Shown piece after piece: positions 8,469 to 17,535 of a stretch of 64,000 nucleotides of DNA. The DNA is taken from contig NZ_LMGI01000001.1 in the NCBI RefSeq assembly GCF_001427105.1, forward strand, positions 930,001 to 994,000, in the 5' to 3' direction. Every line of letters starts with the position of its first letter. The first letter of the stretch is position 1. The position numbers and the translations under genes are program-made. The DNA is from Sphingopyxis sp. Root154 (GTDB lineage: Bacteria > Pseudomonadota > Alphaproteobacteria > Sphingomonadales > Sphingomonadaceae). Below the pieces are notes generated by a model, which did not search any database, was not told the DNA's origin, and worked only from the letters and a program-made list of their open reading frames with translations.

Positions 8469-10361
8469 CGCCTGCTCGCTTTCCTCGTCCTTCGGATCGT
8501 CTTTCAGCGCCTTCGCCGCCAGACGCCGCAAACGGAATTTCTCAAGCACGCTTTCGGCCTCGCGACCGCCGCCCGGTTTGAAGCGATGGTCCATGCCCGC
8601 CGAAATATCGCCCTCGTCGATCTGTGCCTGCAGCCGCGTCTCGTCGAGATGGCGCAAGGTCGCCTCGACATCTTCCATCTCGCGCGGATCGACGTCGAGA
8701 TAGCGCAGCGCCGTGAGGCCCATCGCGACCGAACTTTCAAAGACCTCGCGAATGACCCCGTCGACCCCGGCCCCCTCGATCGCGAGCAACTGGCGGCGAT
8801 CGAATACGCGCATCAGGACTTTCGCATTCGGAAACGCATCGACGACCGGTTTCAACGCCGCGGCATCGACCGAGGCATCGTCGATGCAAAAGATGATCAG
8901 CCGCGCCTCATCGGCGCCCGCGCGGCGCAGCAGGTCGACGCGCAGCCCGTCGCCGAAATAAACCTTGGTATCGAAGCGGCTCGACAGCTCGATCTGGCTC
9001 GGCTTCTTGTCGATCAGCGTGACTGAACAGGCAACGCCATGCAGCATCTGCGACACGATCTGGCCGAACCGTCCATAGCCGACGACGATCGCCGACCCGC
9101 GCGGCGCACCCGCCGGATCGTCGAGGTCGAACGGCTCGGCGGCGGGCGAAAATTCGAGGTTGCGCGCGAACAGCATCAGGAACGGCGTCGTCACCATCGA
9201 CAGCGTCACCACCGCGCTGAACAGGCTCGCCGCTTCGGGCTGGATCAGCAGCGCGTCGGCCGCCTGCGCGAACAGCAGGAAACCGAACTCGCCGCCCTGG
9301 CTCAGCAACAGGCCGAGCCCGAGCGCCACCGGCCACGGCTTGCCGAACAATTTCACGATCAATGTGAGGACAACGACCTTCACGGCAACGAGCCCGAGCG
9401 CGAGCCCGAGGACGAGCAACGGCCGCTCGATCACCGCCCCGACGTCGAGCACCATGCCGACGGCCAGGAAGAAGAGGCCGAGCAGGATCAGGCGGAAGGG
9501 CTCGACATCCGATTCGATCTCGTGCCGATAAGGCGAGTCGGCGAGCATCACCCCGGCGATGAACGCGCCGAGCGCGGTCGACAGGTGCAGGCTGTGCATC
9601 AGCGCCGCGCTCGCTAGGATGGTGAGCAGCCCGACGACGACGAACAGCTCGCGTTCGCCATAGCGTCCGATGATCCGGAGCAGCGGATTGACCACGAAGC
9701 GGCCCGCGAGAACGAGCACGACGATCGCCCACAAGGTGAAGAAGGCCATTTGCCACCCCGGCGGCGCCGACGGATCGGCGGGCGCGCGCGACAACACGGC
9801 GACGATCGTGATCATCGGTACGAGCGCCAGATCCTGGAACAGCAGGATCGAGAAGGCTTTCTCGCCAAAGGGCGAATTGATCCGTCCCGAGCTTTTGAGC
9901 CCCGGAAGCACCTGCGCGGTCGACGACAGCGCAAGCGGCAGACCGAGCGCGAGCGAGGCCGCGGGGCTGAATCCCAAAGTCAGATGGATGAGCCCGGTGA
10001 GCACGAGCCCGGTCACGACCACCTGCGCCAGGCCAAGCCCGAAGATCGCGCGGCGCATGTCCCAGAGCCGCCGCGGCGACAATTCGAGCCCGACGAGGAA
10101 AAGCAGGAAGGCGATCCCGAGTTCAGCAAAGGCGAGCTTCGATTCGCCGCCGCCGACCAGCCCGAGCCCGTGCGGGCCAACGACTGCGCCCGCGATCAGG
10201 TAACCAAGCACGGCGCCGAGCCCGAGCCGGCGGAAAATCAGTACGAACAAAGTCGCAACGCCGAGCAGGATCGCGCCTTCGACCAGCGCGGTATCGGTTG
10301 CGGTCTCCGCGACTTTCCCGGCGGCTTCTGCGGCAGCCGCCGTGAGCGCGAGCAGCGTCAT
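8454..10361 (-). CDS. Monovalent cation:proton antiporter (CPA2/Kef type) with TrkA-N domain
   Basis: 635 residues. The first 380 or so hold about a dozen membrane helices of the Na/H exchanger fold, including the family-typical GxFxAGVMLA-like stretch around residue 270. A linker leads to a cytoplasmic RCK/TrkA-N domain with a nucleotide-binding GYGRFGQ at about 408-414. This layout matches KefB/KefC, glutathione-gated potassium efflux systems that protect against electrophiles. Whether it is gated by glutathione adducts cannot be read from sequence. Its ATG overlaps the stop of the IscU-like gene (ATGA), making it the last gene of the radA-cvpA-IscU-like run. Confidence 0.88.
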   Translation of the reverse strand: MTLLALTAAAAEAAGKVAETATDTALVEGAILLGVATLFVLIFRRLGLGAVLGYLIAGAVVGPHGLGLVGGGESKLAFAELGIAFLLFLVGLELSPRRLWDMRRAIFGLGLAQVVVTGLVLTGLIHLTLGFSPAASLALGLPLALSSTAQVLPGLKSSGRINSPFGEKAFSILLFQDLALVPMITIVAVLSRAPADPSAPPGWQMAFFTLWAIVVLVLAGRFVVNPLLRIIGRYGERELFVVVGLLTILASAALMHSLHLSTALGAFIAGVMLADSPYRHEIESDVEPFRLILLGLFFLAVGMVLDVGAVIERPLLVLGLALGLVAVKVVVLTLIVKLFGKPWPVALGLGLLLSQGGEFGFLLFAQAADALLIQPEAASLFSAVVTLSMVTTPFLMLFARNLEFSPAAEPFDLDDPAGAPRGSAIVVGYGRFGQIVSQMLHGVACSVTLIDKKPSQIELSSRFDTKVYFGDGLRVDLLRRAGADEARLIIFCIDDASVDAAALKPVVDAFPNAKVLMRVFDRRQLLAIEGAGVDGVIREVFESSVAMGLTALRYLDVDPREMEDVEATLRHLDETRLQAQIDEGDISAGMDHRFKPGGGREAESVLEKFRLRRLAAKALKDDPKDEESEQASAMN

Positions 10362-10786
10362 GCCGCTGCCGCCTGATCCTCAAGCGCCGCGATGGCGGCG
10401 TCGAAGGGCAGCAGGATCGCGCCGTGGCGCGCCGGATAGCCCTGCGCCGGCGCGAGCAGGTCGAAACCCGGCCAGTCGGGCTGTGCGTCCGCGCCCGCGA
10501 ACCAGCTGGCGATCCCGTCGCGCGCGGCGCGCAGTTCGGTTAGGCCGAGCCCCGGCGCGTGGCGCGCAAGCAATGCCGCCGATGCCTGCCCCAGCGCGCA
10601 CGCCTCGACATGCATGCCGACGCGCGTCACGCGGCCCGCATCGTCGGTATCGAGATCGAGAATGATCGCGCTGCCGCACAGCGGCGCGCGCTTGCTCACG
10701 CGGTGGCGCGCATCGGCGATCGGCAGATATTCCGCGGTCGCAACCGCCAGCGCCAAAATGTCGCGATTATAGAGCGGCGCACTCAT
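10358..10786 (-). CDS. IscU/NifU-like protein lacking key scaffold residues
   Basis: 142 residues with the fold signatures of Fe-S scaffold proteins: LCGSAIILDLD at 36-46 and EACALGQASAALL at 61-73. C37 and C63 correspond to the first two scaffold cysteines. The Asp normally following the first Cys-Gly is Ser (S39), and the third cysteine, expected in the RHGAILLPF stretch near 120-128, is Ala. A classical scaffold needs three cysteines, so activity as an assembly platform is doubtful. The ATG at 10786 overlaps the cvpA stop (ATGA) and its own stop overlaps the antiporter start (ATGA). There are no isc or suf genes nearby. Annotated families often call such proteins iron-sulfur cluster assembly scaffold. 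Confidence 0.75.
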   Translation of the reverse strand: MSAPLYNRDILALAVATAEYLPIADARHRVSKRAPLCGSAIILDLDTDDAGRVTRVGMHVEACALGQASAALLARHAPGLGLTELRAARDGIASWFAGADAQPDWPGFDLLAPAQGYPARHGAILLPFDAAIAALEDQAAAA

Positions 10787-11319
10787 GGCTTTTCGGCCTT
10801 GGCTTCGGCCTCGCGCGCTTGTGCGCGGCGCTCGGCAATGACCTTGCTCATCGCGCTGCTCGTTGCATTGAGCGCCGGATAGGTGCGGCTGTCGGTCATC
10901 CATGCGGGGCGCTGCATAACGCCATACCCTATATCATAGAGCAACGTGACGAGCATGAAGCCGATCGAGGCGATCAGCAGGCCCTTCACCGCACCGAAAC
11001 CCGCGCCCAGCCCGCGATCGAACCCGCCGACCAGCGACGCGCGGCTGCGCTGCCCCATCGCGCGCGATCCCCATTTGGCGAGCGCGAACACCCCGCCGAA
11101 GAGCAGCACGAAGGCGAGCGCCGCGGCGCCCCCCTCGGTCCCGACCCAGCCCGCGAGCAGCTCGGTCATAAGCGGGTGAAAGAAACGCACCGCCGCGATC
11201 GCGAGGATCCACGCGAGCAGCGTCGTCACCTCCTGCACGAGGCCGCGCGAAAAACCGAGCACCGCGCCGCCGCCAACCAGCACCAGCACGACGATATCCA
11301 GAGCCGTCAGACTTCCCAT
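10783..11319 (-). CDS. cvpA: CvpA family membrane protein
   Basis: 178 residues with about four predicted membrane helices: LDIVVLVLVGGGAVLGFSRG near the start, LLAWILAIAAVRFF, AALAFVLLFGGVFALA and GLLIASIGFMLVTLLYDIGY. The first helix ending GFxRGLxQE is typical of CvpA, first linked to colicin V production and now to envelope stress and antimicrobial resistance. The last 30 residues are charged and cytoplasmic. It starts 10 bases after the radA stop and its own stop overlaps the IscU-like start, so it lies inside a four-gene operon. Confidence 0.88.
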   Translation of the reverse strand: MGSLTALDIVVLVLVGGGAVLGFSRGLVQEVTTLLAWILAIAAVRFFHPLMTELLAGWVGTEGGAAALAFVLLFGGVFALAKWGSRAMGQRSRASLVGGFDRGLGAGFGAVKGLLIASIGFMLVTLLYDIGYGVMQRPAWMTDSRTYPALNATSSAMSKVIAERRAQAREAEAKAEKP

Positions 11320-11329
11320 TCGCCGGTCG

Positions 11330-12691
11330 CTAGTCGCGCCCGAGCATCAGGTCAACGAGTTCGCCGAGGCGTTCAAAACCCGTGACCGAAATCCCGCCGA
11401 CCGCTTTCATGCCCTTGGGACCCCAGCCGCGCGAAAAACCGAGCTTCGCCGCTTCGCGCAGTCGCAGCCCGTCGTGCGAAACCTGCCGCACTTCGCCCGA
11501 CAGCGACAGCTCGCCGAATACGATTGCGTCGGCGGGCACCGGGCGCTCGCTGAACGCCGAAATCAGCGCCGCGGCGACCGCAAGGTCGGCGGCGGGATCG
11601 GTGAGCCGATAGCCCCCCGCGATGTTGAGATAGACCTCGGCCGCGCCCATCTGCAGCCCGCAGCGCGCTTCCAAGACTGCGAGCACCATCGCCAGCCGTC
11701 CGCTGTCCCAGCCGACCACAGCCCGGCGCGGTGTCGCGCCGCTCGCCAGCCGCACGGTGAGCGCCTGCACCTCTACCAACACTGGCCGCGTGCCCTCCAA
11801 TGCCGGAAACACCACCGATCCCGGCACATCAAGGCTGCGGTCGGTCAGGAACAGGCTCGACGGGTTGCTGACTTCGCCCAGCCCTTCCTCGCCCATCGCG
11901 AACACCCCGATTTCGTCGGTGCCGCCAAAGCGGTTCTTCACCGCGCGCAGGATGCGATATTGGTGGCTGCGCTCGCCCTCGAACGCCAGCACGGTATCGA
12001 CCATATGCTCGAGCACGCGCGGCCCCGCGATCGTCCCGTCCTTGGTGACGTGCCCGACGAGCACGATCGCGGCATCGCTGTCCTTGGCATAACGGATCAG
12101 TTCCTGCGCGCTCGCGCGCACCTGACTCACCGTCCCCGGCGCGCTGTCGATCAGGTCGCTATGCATCGTCTGGATCGAATCGATCACAACGAAATCGGCC
12201 GTCTGCTTGTCGAGCGTCGCCAATATGTCGCGCACCGATGTCGCGCTGGCGAGCGCCACGGGTGCATCGCCGAGCCCCAGCCGCTGCGCGCGCAGCCGCA
12301 CCTGCGCCGCCGCTTCCTCGCCGCTGATATACACCACCGACTTGCCCGCCTTTGCGAGCCTTCCGGCCGCCTGCAGCAGCAAGGTCGACTTGCCGATCCC
12401 CGGATCGCCGCCGATCAGCGTCGCCGACCCCGCGACGAAACCGCCGCCGAGCGCGCGATCGAATTCGGCGATCCCGCACAGCATGCGGTCGGGCATCTTG
12501 CTGTCGGCGTCGAGCGTTTCGAGCGCGATTGTACGCCCGCCGCGGCTGAGGTCGTGCTTGGCGGAAAACACGGTTTCACCCGCTTCCTCAACGAGCGTGT
12601 TCCACTCGCCGCAATCGGCGCACTGGCCCTGCCAGCGATAGGTTGCGGAACCGCAATTCTGGCAGACATATTGACGTTTCGCTTTAGCCAT
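11330..12691 (-). CDS. radA: DNA repair protein RadA
   Basis: 453 residues, the usual RadA length. A four-cysteine zinc finger (CQNCG, then CADCG) occupies residues 10-28. The RecA-like ATPase has Walker A GGDPGIGKST and the RadA-specific KNRFG motif around residue 245. The C-terminal third is the Lon-like domain. RadA is a DnaB-like branch migration helicase in homologous recombination. The ATG at 12691 gives the conserved start MAKAKRQYVC; the ATG four codons upstream adds nothing conserved, and neither has a clear ribosome binding site. Confidence 0.95.
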   Translation of the reverse strand: MAKAKRQYVCQNCGSATYRWQGQCADCGEWNTLVEEAGETVFSAKHDLSRGGRTIALETLDADSKMPDRMLCGIAEFDRALGGGFVAGSATLIGGDPGIGKSTLLLQAAGRLAKAGKSVVYISGEEAAAQVRLRAQRLGLGDAPVALASATSVRDILATLDKQTADFVVIDSIQTMHSDLIDSAPGTVSQVRASAQELIRYAKDSDAAIVLVGHVTKDGTIAGPRVLEHMVDTVLAFEGERSHQYRILRAVKNRFGGTDEIGVFAMGEEGLGEVSNPSSLFLTDRSLDVPGSVVFPALEGTRPVLVEVQALTVRLASGATPRRAVVGWDSGRLAMVLAVLEARCGLQMGAAEVYLNIAGGYRLTDPAADLAVAAALISAFSERPVPADAIVFGELSLSGEVRQVSHDGLRLREAAKLGFSRGWGPKGMKAVGGISVTGFERLGELVDLMLGRD

Positions 12692-12739
12692 GCGTTCGCG
12701 CATAATCGGAACAAAGACGGAACGCCAGAGGTTTCGGGT

Positions 12740-14251
12740 TTAGGCTCGGTCGAAAAGCAGAACCCCGCCGCCGCCGATAACCGTCAGGCCCCGCACCAAG
12801 CGATCGGCGCCGCGATCGAACGACAGCTGCAACGTCCCCGCCGGAATATAGGCATCGGGCACCACGAAACGGGTGCTCGTTACAGCGACCAAGGTACGCG
12901 ATTTTCCTTTCGCCGTCATTTGCAGACCTTGCGCAGCCAGACCGATCTCGAGGCTTTCTGCACTAAAGCTCGTATCGAGAATGCCGGCCAGCGTCCGGCT
13001 ATGATCCAGCCGCCGTTCATAGGTGCCGGTGAAGCTTTCGGTCAGACTGGTCGCCGCGATCGGCCCGGTCTGCACCGACCAGTCGCCCGGCCATGACAGC
13101 GCATCGGAAACCGCGTTGCGGATTTCATCGCCCAGCACGTCGCCGTTGGCACCGTTCGTCAAAATCACCAGACCGTCGCCCGAGGCAAGATTGCCTTCGA
13201 TATAAGCCTTGTAGCTGTCGTTCGCCCCCGCATGATGGAAAATACGCGCGGCGCCTTCGCCGGCCAGGCGCGGCCCCAGACCGAAAGGCCCCGGTGAAAC
13301 CGCCGTCATCATATCGAGCGCCAGATCCTGCGGCAGAAAGCCGCCCGGCGCCCGGTAGCTCGCGCCCAGCGCAAGGACGAGACGGGCGAGGTCGCCGGCG
13401 GATGTCCAGAGGCCCGACGGCGCCAGCTCGGGGAAACTCTGCCAGCCGCGCGGAAGCGCCACCGCTTTGCCGTTGCCGTCATGGGCATGCGCAATATCGG
13501 TCGTATCGTCTGCCGGGGCGGCATCGAACCGGCTGCGCATCATGCCAAGAGGAGCGAACAAGTAACGCGACGCCGCTGCGTTGAACGACAGGCCCAGCGC
13601 ATCCTCGATGACCGCCTGCACGACCATATAGCCGCCGCCCGAATAGCGCGACCGCGTCCCCGCCGGGTCGATCCGCGTCACCGCCTTATTGATTGCAGGT
13701 GCGGCGCCATCGAGCGTCTGGACGAGCGTCGGCAGAGGTGCTCCCGGAACAAGGTCCTCGAAACCATGCACGCTGAAACCTGCGGTGTGCGAAAGCAGCA
13801 TCCGCAAGCTGATCGCCACGCTATCCCCGGCAGGACCCGGGGGAATCCGCCAGCGCTTCAGCCAGTGGTCGACGTTGCGATCGAGGTCCAGAAGCCCCAG
13901 CGACACGAGCTTCAGGCAGAGCGCGGCGGCGGCAATCTTGCTGACCGATCCGACCGAAAAGAGCGTATCGCGCCCAACCGGTGAAGTCCGTCCGGCGCTT
14001 CGGATGCCATAGCCCGTCACGCTGGCGATTTCGCCCTTGCGCAGAATGGCGATAGCGACCCCCGGAACGCGACCGTGCGCCATTCGTTCGGCGAGCGACC
14101 AGCGCTCGGTCCCGGTATGAACCGTCGGCCGAAGCAGCAATTCAAAAATGTCGCGCGTTTCAGAAGCCTCCGCCCGATGAGATGGCAAAAGACCGGCGAG
14201 CGGCAAGGTCAGGCTTCCGGCGAGAATTTGGCGTCGTTCGAGAAAGGGCAT
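12740..14251 (-). CDS. Serine hydrolase, class C beta-lactamase/esterase fold, exported
   Basis: 503 residues. The N-terminus has paired arginines followed by a hydrophobic stretch ([17 protein letters not shown]), compatible with Tat export. The active-site SxxK is S102-K105 (SVSK), and RYSGGG supplies the Tyr-x-x motif of the family, with Gly where many beta-lactamases have Asn. A C-terminal domain of about 130 residues (after about 360) looks like the beta-rich lipocalin-like extension of this esterase group. The [15 protein letters not shown] segment HHAGANDS stands in the KTG-motif region. The substrate is unknown; an esterase or D-aminopeptidase is more likely than a true beta-lactamase. 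Confidence 0.82.
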   Translation of the reverse strand: MPFLERRQILAGSLTLPLAGLLPSHRAEASETRDIFELLLRPTVHTGTERWSLAERMAHGRVPGVAIAILRKGEIASVTGYGIRSAGRTSPVGRDTLFSVGSVSKIAAAALCLKLVSLGLLDLDRNVDHWLKRWRIPPGPAGDSVAISLRMLLSHTAGFSVHGFEDLVPGAPLPTLVQTLDGAAPAINKAVTRIDPAGTRSRYSGGGYMVVQAVIEDALGLSFNAAASRYLFAPLGMMRSRFDAAPADDTTDIAHAHDGNGKAVALPRGWQSFPELAPSGLWTSAGDLARLVLALGASYRAPGGFLPQDLALDMMTAVSPGPFGLGPRLAGEGAARIFHHAGANDSYKAYIEGNLASGDGLVILTNGANGDVLGDEIRNAVSDALSWPGDWSVQTGPIAATSLTESFTGTYERRLDHSRTLAGILDTSFSAESLEIGLAAQGLQMTAKGKSRTLVAVTSTRFVVPDAYIPAGTLQLSFDRGADRLVRGLTVIGGGGVLLFDRA

Positions 14252-14480
14252 AGCAATACCACCGTGTGTCGGCAGCGCCCGCCTGTTGTCCTTCCAACGC
14301 CGATCCGGTGCCCTAATCGGCGCGTCTGTGTGCCCGCCAGTGACGAGCGCACGTCAGTTCCATGCACAGCGACGGCCCGCTCGTCAATTGTGCGTGGCCG
14401 CCCATCGGCCTGTTTGGTCTCGGCGGCGGGAGGGCTATAGGCGGAACGACGAATCGCTCGCACAAGGAACGCCCCGCGCC

Positions 14481-15131
14481 ATGAAATTCTTCGCCGACAC
14501 CGCCGAAATCGCCGACATCCAGGAACTCGCCGCGACCGGCCTGCTCGACGGCGTCACCACCAACCCGTCGCTGATCGCCAAGTCGGGCCGCGATTTCAAG
14601 GAAGTGACCCGCGAAATCTGCGCGCTGACCACCGGCCCCGTGTCGGCCGAGGTCGTCGCGCTCGACCATGCGACGATGATGAAAGAGGCGGAAATCCTCC
14701 GCAAGATCGCGCCGAACGTCTGCATCAAGGTGCCGCTGACAATCGACGGGCTCAAGACGTGCAAGGCGCTGACCGGCGACGGCACGATGGTCAATGTCAC
14801 GCTCTGCTTCTCGGCCGCGCAGGCTTTGCTCGCCGCCAAGGCCGGCGCCACCTTCGTTTCGCCCTTCGTCGGCCGTCACGACGACAATGGCTTCGACGGG
14901 ATGCAGCTCATCTCCGACATCCGCCTGATCTACGACAATTACGGCTATGAGACCGAGATCCTTGTCGCAAGCGTGCGTCACGGCATCCATGTGCTCGAAG
15001 CCGCGAAGATCGGCGCCGACGTGATGACCGCGCCGCCGTCGGTGATCAAGGGGCTGTTCAAGCATATCCTGACCGAAAAGGGCATCGAAGGCTTCCTCGT
15101 CGACTGGGCGAAGACCGGACAGTCGATCTGA
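14481..15131 (+). CDS. Transaldolase, short fructose-6-phosphate aldolase type
   Basis: 216 residues, the length of the small TalC/FSA-type transaldolases. It starts [10 protein letters not shown], and [14 protein letters not shown] is the family N-terminal signature. The Schiff-base lysine is in [18 protein letters not shown] and ILVASVRH complete the barrel active site. It would transfer dihydroxyacetone units in the pentose phosphate pathway. The ATG at 14481 has AAGGAAC about 12 bases upstream. Choice between transaldolase and fructose-6-phosphate aldolase cannot be settled, although the Phe/Tyr choice in the active site differs between them. It stands alone between divergent and downstream units. 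Confidence 0.9.
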   Translation: MKFFADTAEIADIQELAATGLLDGVTTNPSLIAKSGRDFKEVTREICALTTGPVSAEVVALDHATMMKEAEILRKIAPNVCIKVPLTIDGLKTCKALTGDGTMVNVTLCFSAAQALLAAKAGATFVSPFVGRHDDNGFDGMQLISDIRLIYDNYGYETEILVASVRHGIHVLEAAKIGADVMTAPPSVIKGLFKHILTEKGIEGFLVDWAKTGQSI

Positions 15132-15154
15132 GACACGCCTGACGCTCTTAGCAG

Positions 15155-15184
15155 TTGACGTAAACGTTAAGTCATCGCGATACT
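15155..15184 (+). promoter_or_regulatory. Sigma70-like promoter overlapped by an inverted repeat
   Basis: TTGACG (15155-15160) and GATACT (15179-15184) are separated by 18 bases. The -35 is part of the near-perfect inverted repeat TTGACG-TAAA-CGTTAA (15155-15170). The same pattern, TTGACG-GAAA-CGTCAA, occurs ahead of the SDR gene at 30373-30388. From memory, MerR-type LiuR operators of fatty-acid and branched-chain degradation genes look similar; this match is an inference. The element precedes the enoyl-CoA hydratase gene by 24 bases. Confidence 0.5.
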
Positions 15185-15207
15185 CGCCCGAAAGGGAGAG
15201 ATTCGCG

Positions 15208-16002
15208 ATGACCGACACCACCATCCTCACCGAACGCCGCGGACATGTGCTGATCGTCACGATCAACCGGCCCGAAGCGCGCAACGCGGTCAACGCCGCG
15301 GTCCATGGAGGCATCGGCACTGCGCTGGACGAAGCCGAAAACGACCCCGAAATCCGCGTCGTCGTCGTCACCGGGGCGGGCGACAAGAGCTTCTGCGCGG
15401 GCGCCGACCTTGTCGCGCTGTCGCGCGGCGAAAGCCTTTACCCCGACGATCCGGCGCAGCAGGCATGGGGTTTTGCCGGCATGGTCTCGCACCCGATCTC
15501 GAAACCGATCATCGCCGCAGTCAACGGCTTCGCTTTCGGCGGCGGCTGCGAAATCGCGCTGATGAGCGACATCATCGTCGCCGCCGACCATGCGCAATTC
15601 GGCCTGCCCGAGGTCAAGGTCGGGCTGTTCGCCGCGGCGGGCGGCGCCTTCCGCCTCGCCCAGCAGCTGCCGAAGAAGCTCGCGATGGAATATATGCTCA
15701 CGGGCGATCCGATCCCCGCCGCACGCGCCGCCGAATTCGGGCTGGTCAATCATGTCGTCCCGCTCGCCGACCTGCTCCCCACCGCACTCGCGCTCGCCGA
15801 AAAGATCGCCGCCAACGCGCCGCTTTCGGTGCAGGCGTCGAAGCGCGTCGCGCTCGGCATCGACGAGGGCCGCATCGCCGCCGACGCGCCCTATTGGGAG
15901 CACAACACCCGCGAACGCGGCGTGCTGATGCGCAGCGAAGACGCACGCGAAGGCCCGCTTGCCTTCGCCGAGAAGCGCAAGCCGGTGTGGAAGGCACGCT
16001 GA
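15208..16002 (+). CDS. Enoyl-CoA hydratase/isomerase family protein
   Basis: 264 residues of the crotonase family. The substrate-binding segments are NRPEARNAVN near residue 22, SFCAGADLVAL near 62-72 and AFGGGCEIALMSDIIVAA near 108-125, where the two backbone NH groups of the oxyanion hole lie. The Glu of LPEVKVG is in the usual catalytic position for hydratases. AGGGAGAG at about 15192-15199 is its ribosome binding site. It lies two bases before the thiolase-like gene and forms a fatty acyl-CoA degradation pair. The exact acyl substrate is unknown. Confidence 0.88.
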   Translation: MTDTTILTERRGHVLIVTINRPEARNAVNAAVHGGIGTALDEAENDPEIRVVVVTGAGDKSFCAGADLVALSRGESLYPDDPAQQAWGFAGMVSHPISKPIIAAVNGFAFGGGCEIALMSDIIVAADHAQFGLPEVKVGLFAAAGGAFRLAQQLPKKLAMEYMLTGDPIPAARAAEFGLVNHVVPLADLLPTALALAEKIAANAPLSVQASKRVALGIDEGRIAADAPYWEHNTRERGVLMRSEDAREGPLAFAEKRKPVWKAR

Positions 16003-16004
16003 AC

Positions 16005-17510
16005 ATGGTGATGACCGACCCCGAGCGCATTCCCGTCATCATAGGGGTCGGACAGGTCAACGACCGGCCCGAGGACCCCGACCAAGGGCTCGACTCGCTC
16101 GGGCTGATGGTCGCGGCGCTCAAGATCGCCGATGCCGATGCCGGGGGCGGGCTGCTTGCAGAACTCGACAGCCTCGCGATCGTCGACCAGATCAGCTTCC
16201 ACAGCCTCGGCAAGCTGTGCGATCCCCTCGCCGCCGCGATCGGCGCCAATCCCGCGGTCAACTACCAATCCGCCGCCCCGCACGGCGACACGCCCGTCCG
16301 CCTGCTCAACGAAGCCGCGAACCGCATCGGCGCGGGCGAGGTCAGGCTCGCTGCCATTGTCGGCGCGGAGGCGCTGCGCACCGCCGCAGGCCGCGCGGCC
16401 AAGGCCGCGAGCGGCGAGGACAAGAGCTATAACGCGATCCGCAAGGTTGCGACGCGGCGCGAACCGAACTACGCCCAGCTTCACGGGCTGGCGGCGCCGG
16501 TTGACGTCTATCCGCTCTATGAAAACGCGACGCGCGCGGCGTGGGGCCAAAGCCTCGCCGAAGCCCAATTCGAAAGCGCCGAAATCTGGTCGCGCTTTTC
16601 CGAGGTCGCGGCCGGAAACGACGGCGCGTGGATCCGCAACCCGGCTTCGCCCGAGGATATTCTGGAGGTCAACGAACGCAACCGCCCGATCGCCTTCCCC
16701 TATTCTAAACTGATGGTCGCCAACTCTTCGGTGAACCAGGGCGCGGGCTTCATCGTCGCGAGCCTCGCCGAGGCGTGGCGCCGCGGCATCCCCGAGGACC
16801 GCCTGATCCATATCGGCATGGGCGCGGCGGCAAAGGAGCCGCCAAGCATCCTCCACCGCGACCGTTACGACGGCAGCGTCAGCATGGAGACCTCGATCGC
16901 GCGTACGCTCGAACTGAACGCGATGACCGCCGCGGATTTCGATTTCGTCGAGCTCTACAGCTGCTTCCCGTGCGTCCCCAAGATGGCGCGGCGGATCCTC
17001 GGCTGGCCGTGGGACCGCCCCGCAACGGTGTTCGGCGGCCTCACTTTCGGCGGCGGGCCGATCGCGAACTATATGAGCCACGCGATCGTCTCGATGGTCG
17101 ACAAGCTCCGCACCGAAGGCCGCTATGGCTTCCTCTTCGCCAACGGCGGCTTCGCGACCGACAATCATTGTATCGTGCTCGGAAGCCAGCCGATCACCGC
17201 CGCGAGCTTTCCGCAGGATTTCGACTATCAGACCGAAGCCGAGGCGAAGCGCGGGCCGGTGCCGGAACTGGTCGAGGAATATGCCGGCCCGGCGACGATC
17301 GAGAGCTATACGGTGTTTTATGCTCGCGACGGGGAGCCGAAAGCAGGCGTTGTCGTCGCACGCACGCCCAACGGGAAGCGCACACTCGCGCATGTCGATG
17401 TCAGCGACGCGGCGATGCTGGCATTCCTGACCGACGGCACGCGGGAGCCGGTTGGCGCCGCGGGTCAGGTCGTCGCCCTCGCAGAAGGCTTCGGCTGGCG
17501 CGCGACCTGA
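16005..17510 (+). CDS. Thiolase-like protein type 1 (acetyl-CoA acetyltransferase family), nucleophilic Cys absent
   Basis: 501 residues. The thiolase fold is recognisable (VIIGVGQVND at the start; FGGLTFGGGPIANY near 343), and the extra C-terminal domain of about 90 residues resembles the TLP1_add_C domain. At the position of the thiolase nucleophile the sequence reads NYQSAAPHGDTP (about 86-97), with Ala/Ser and no Cys. Other cysteines lie in ELYSCFPCVPKMA and near HCIVLG. These are hallmarks of the thiolase-like protein type 1 group, whose members may bind CoA esters without normal thiolysis. It follows the crotonase by two bases and is probably cotranscribed. Confidence 0.82.
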   Translation: MVMTDPERIPVIIGVGQVNDRPEDPDQGLDSLGLMVAALKIADADAGGGLLAELDSLAIVDQISFHSLGKLCDPLAAAIGANPAVNYQSAAPHGDTPVRLLNEAANRIGAGEVRLAAIVGAEALRTAAGRAAKAASGEDKSYNAIRKVATRREPNYAQLHGLAAPVDVYPLYENATRAAWGQSLAEAQFESAEIWSRFSEVAAGNDGAWIRNPASPEDILEVNERNRPIAFPYSKLMVANSSVNQGAGFIVASLAEAWRRGIPEDRLIHIGMGAAAKEPPSILHRDRYDGSVSMETSIARTLELNAMTAADFDFVELYSCFPCVPKMARRILGWPWDRPATVFGGLTFGGGPIANYMSHAIVSMVDKLRTEGRYGFLFANGGFATDNHCIVLGSQPITAASFPQDFDYQTEAEAKRGPVPELVEEYAGPATIESYTVFYARDGEPKAGVVVARTPNGKRTLAHVDVSDAAMLAFLTDGTREPVGAAGQVVALAEGFGWRAT

Positions 17511-17515
17511 TCTCC

Positions 17516-17533
17516 CCTCCCATTTATGGGAGG
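17516..17533. repeat. CTCCC/GGGAGG hairpin between convergent genes
   Basis: CCTCCCAT-TT-ATGGGAGG, a perfect 8-bp stem, fills the 25-base gap between the stops of the thiolase-like and aldehyde dehydrogenase genes. Related hairpins lie at 36643-36664, 37724-37744, 37829-37849 and 52191-52212. It probably acts as a bidirectional terminator. Confidence 0.6.
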
Positions 17534-17535
17534 AA

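Noticed and set aside
14064..14088. Exact GGAAC-N16-CGTT on the + strand
   Set aside because: It lies inside the minus-strand serine hydrolase gene, antisense and nearly 400 bases from the next + gene. One chance match per window is expected.
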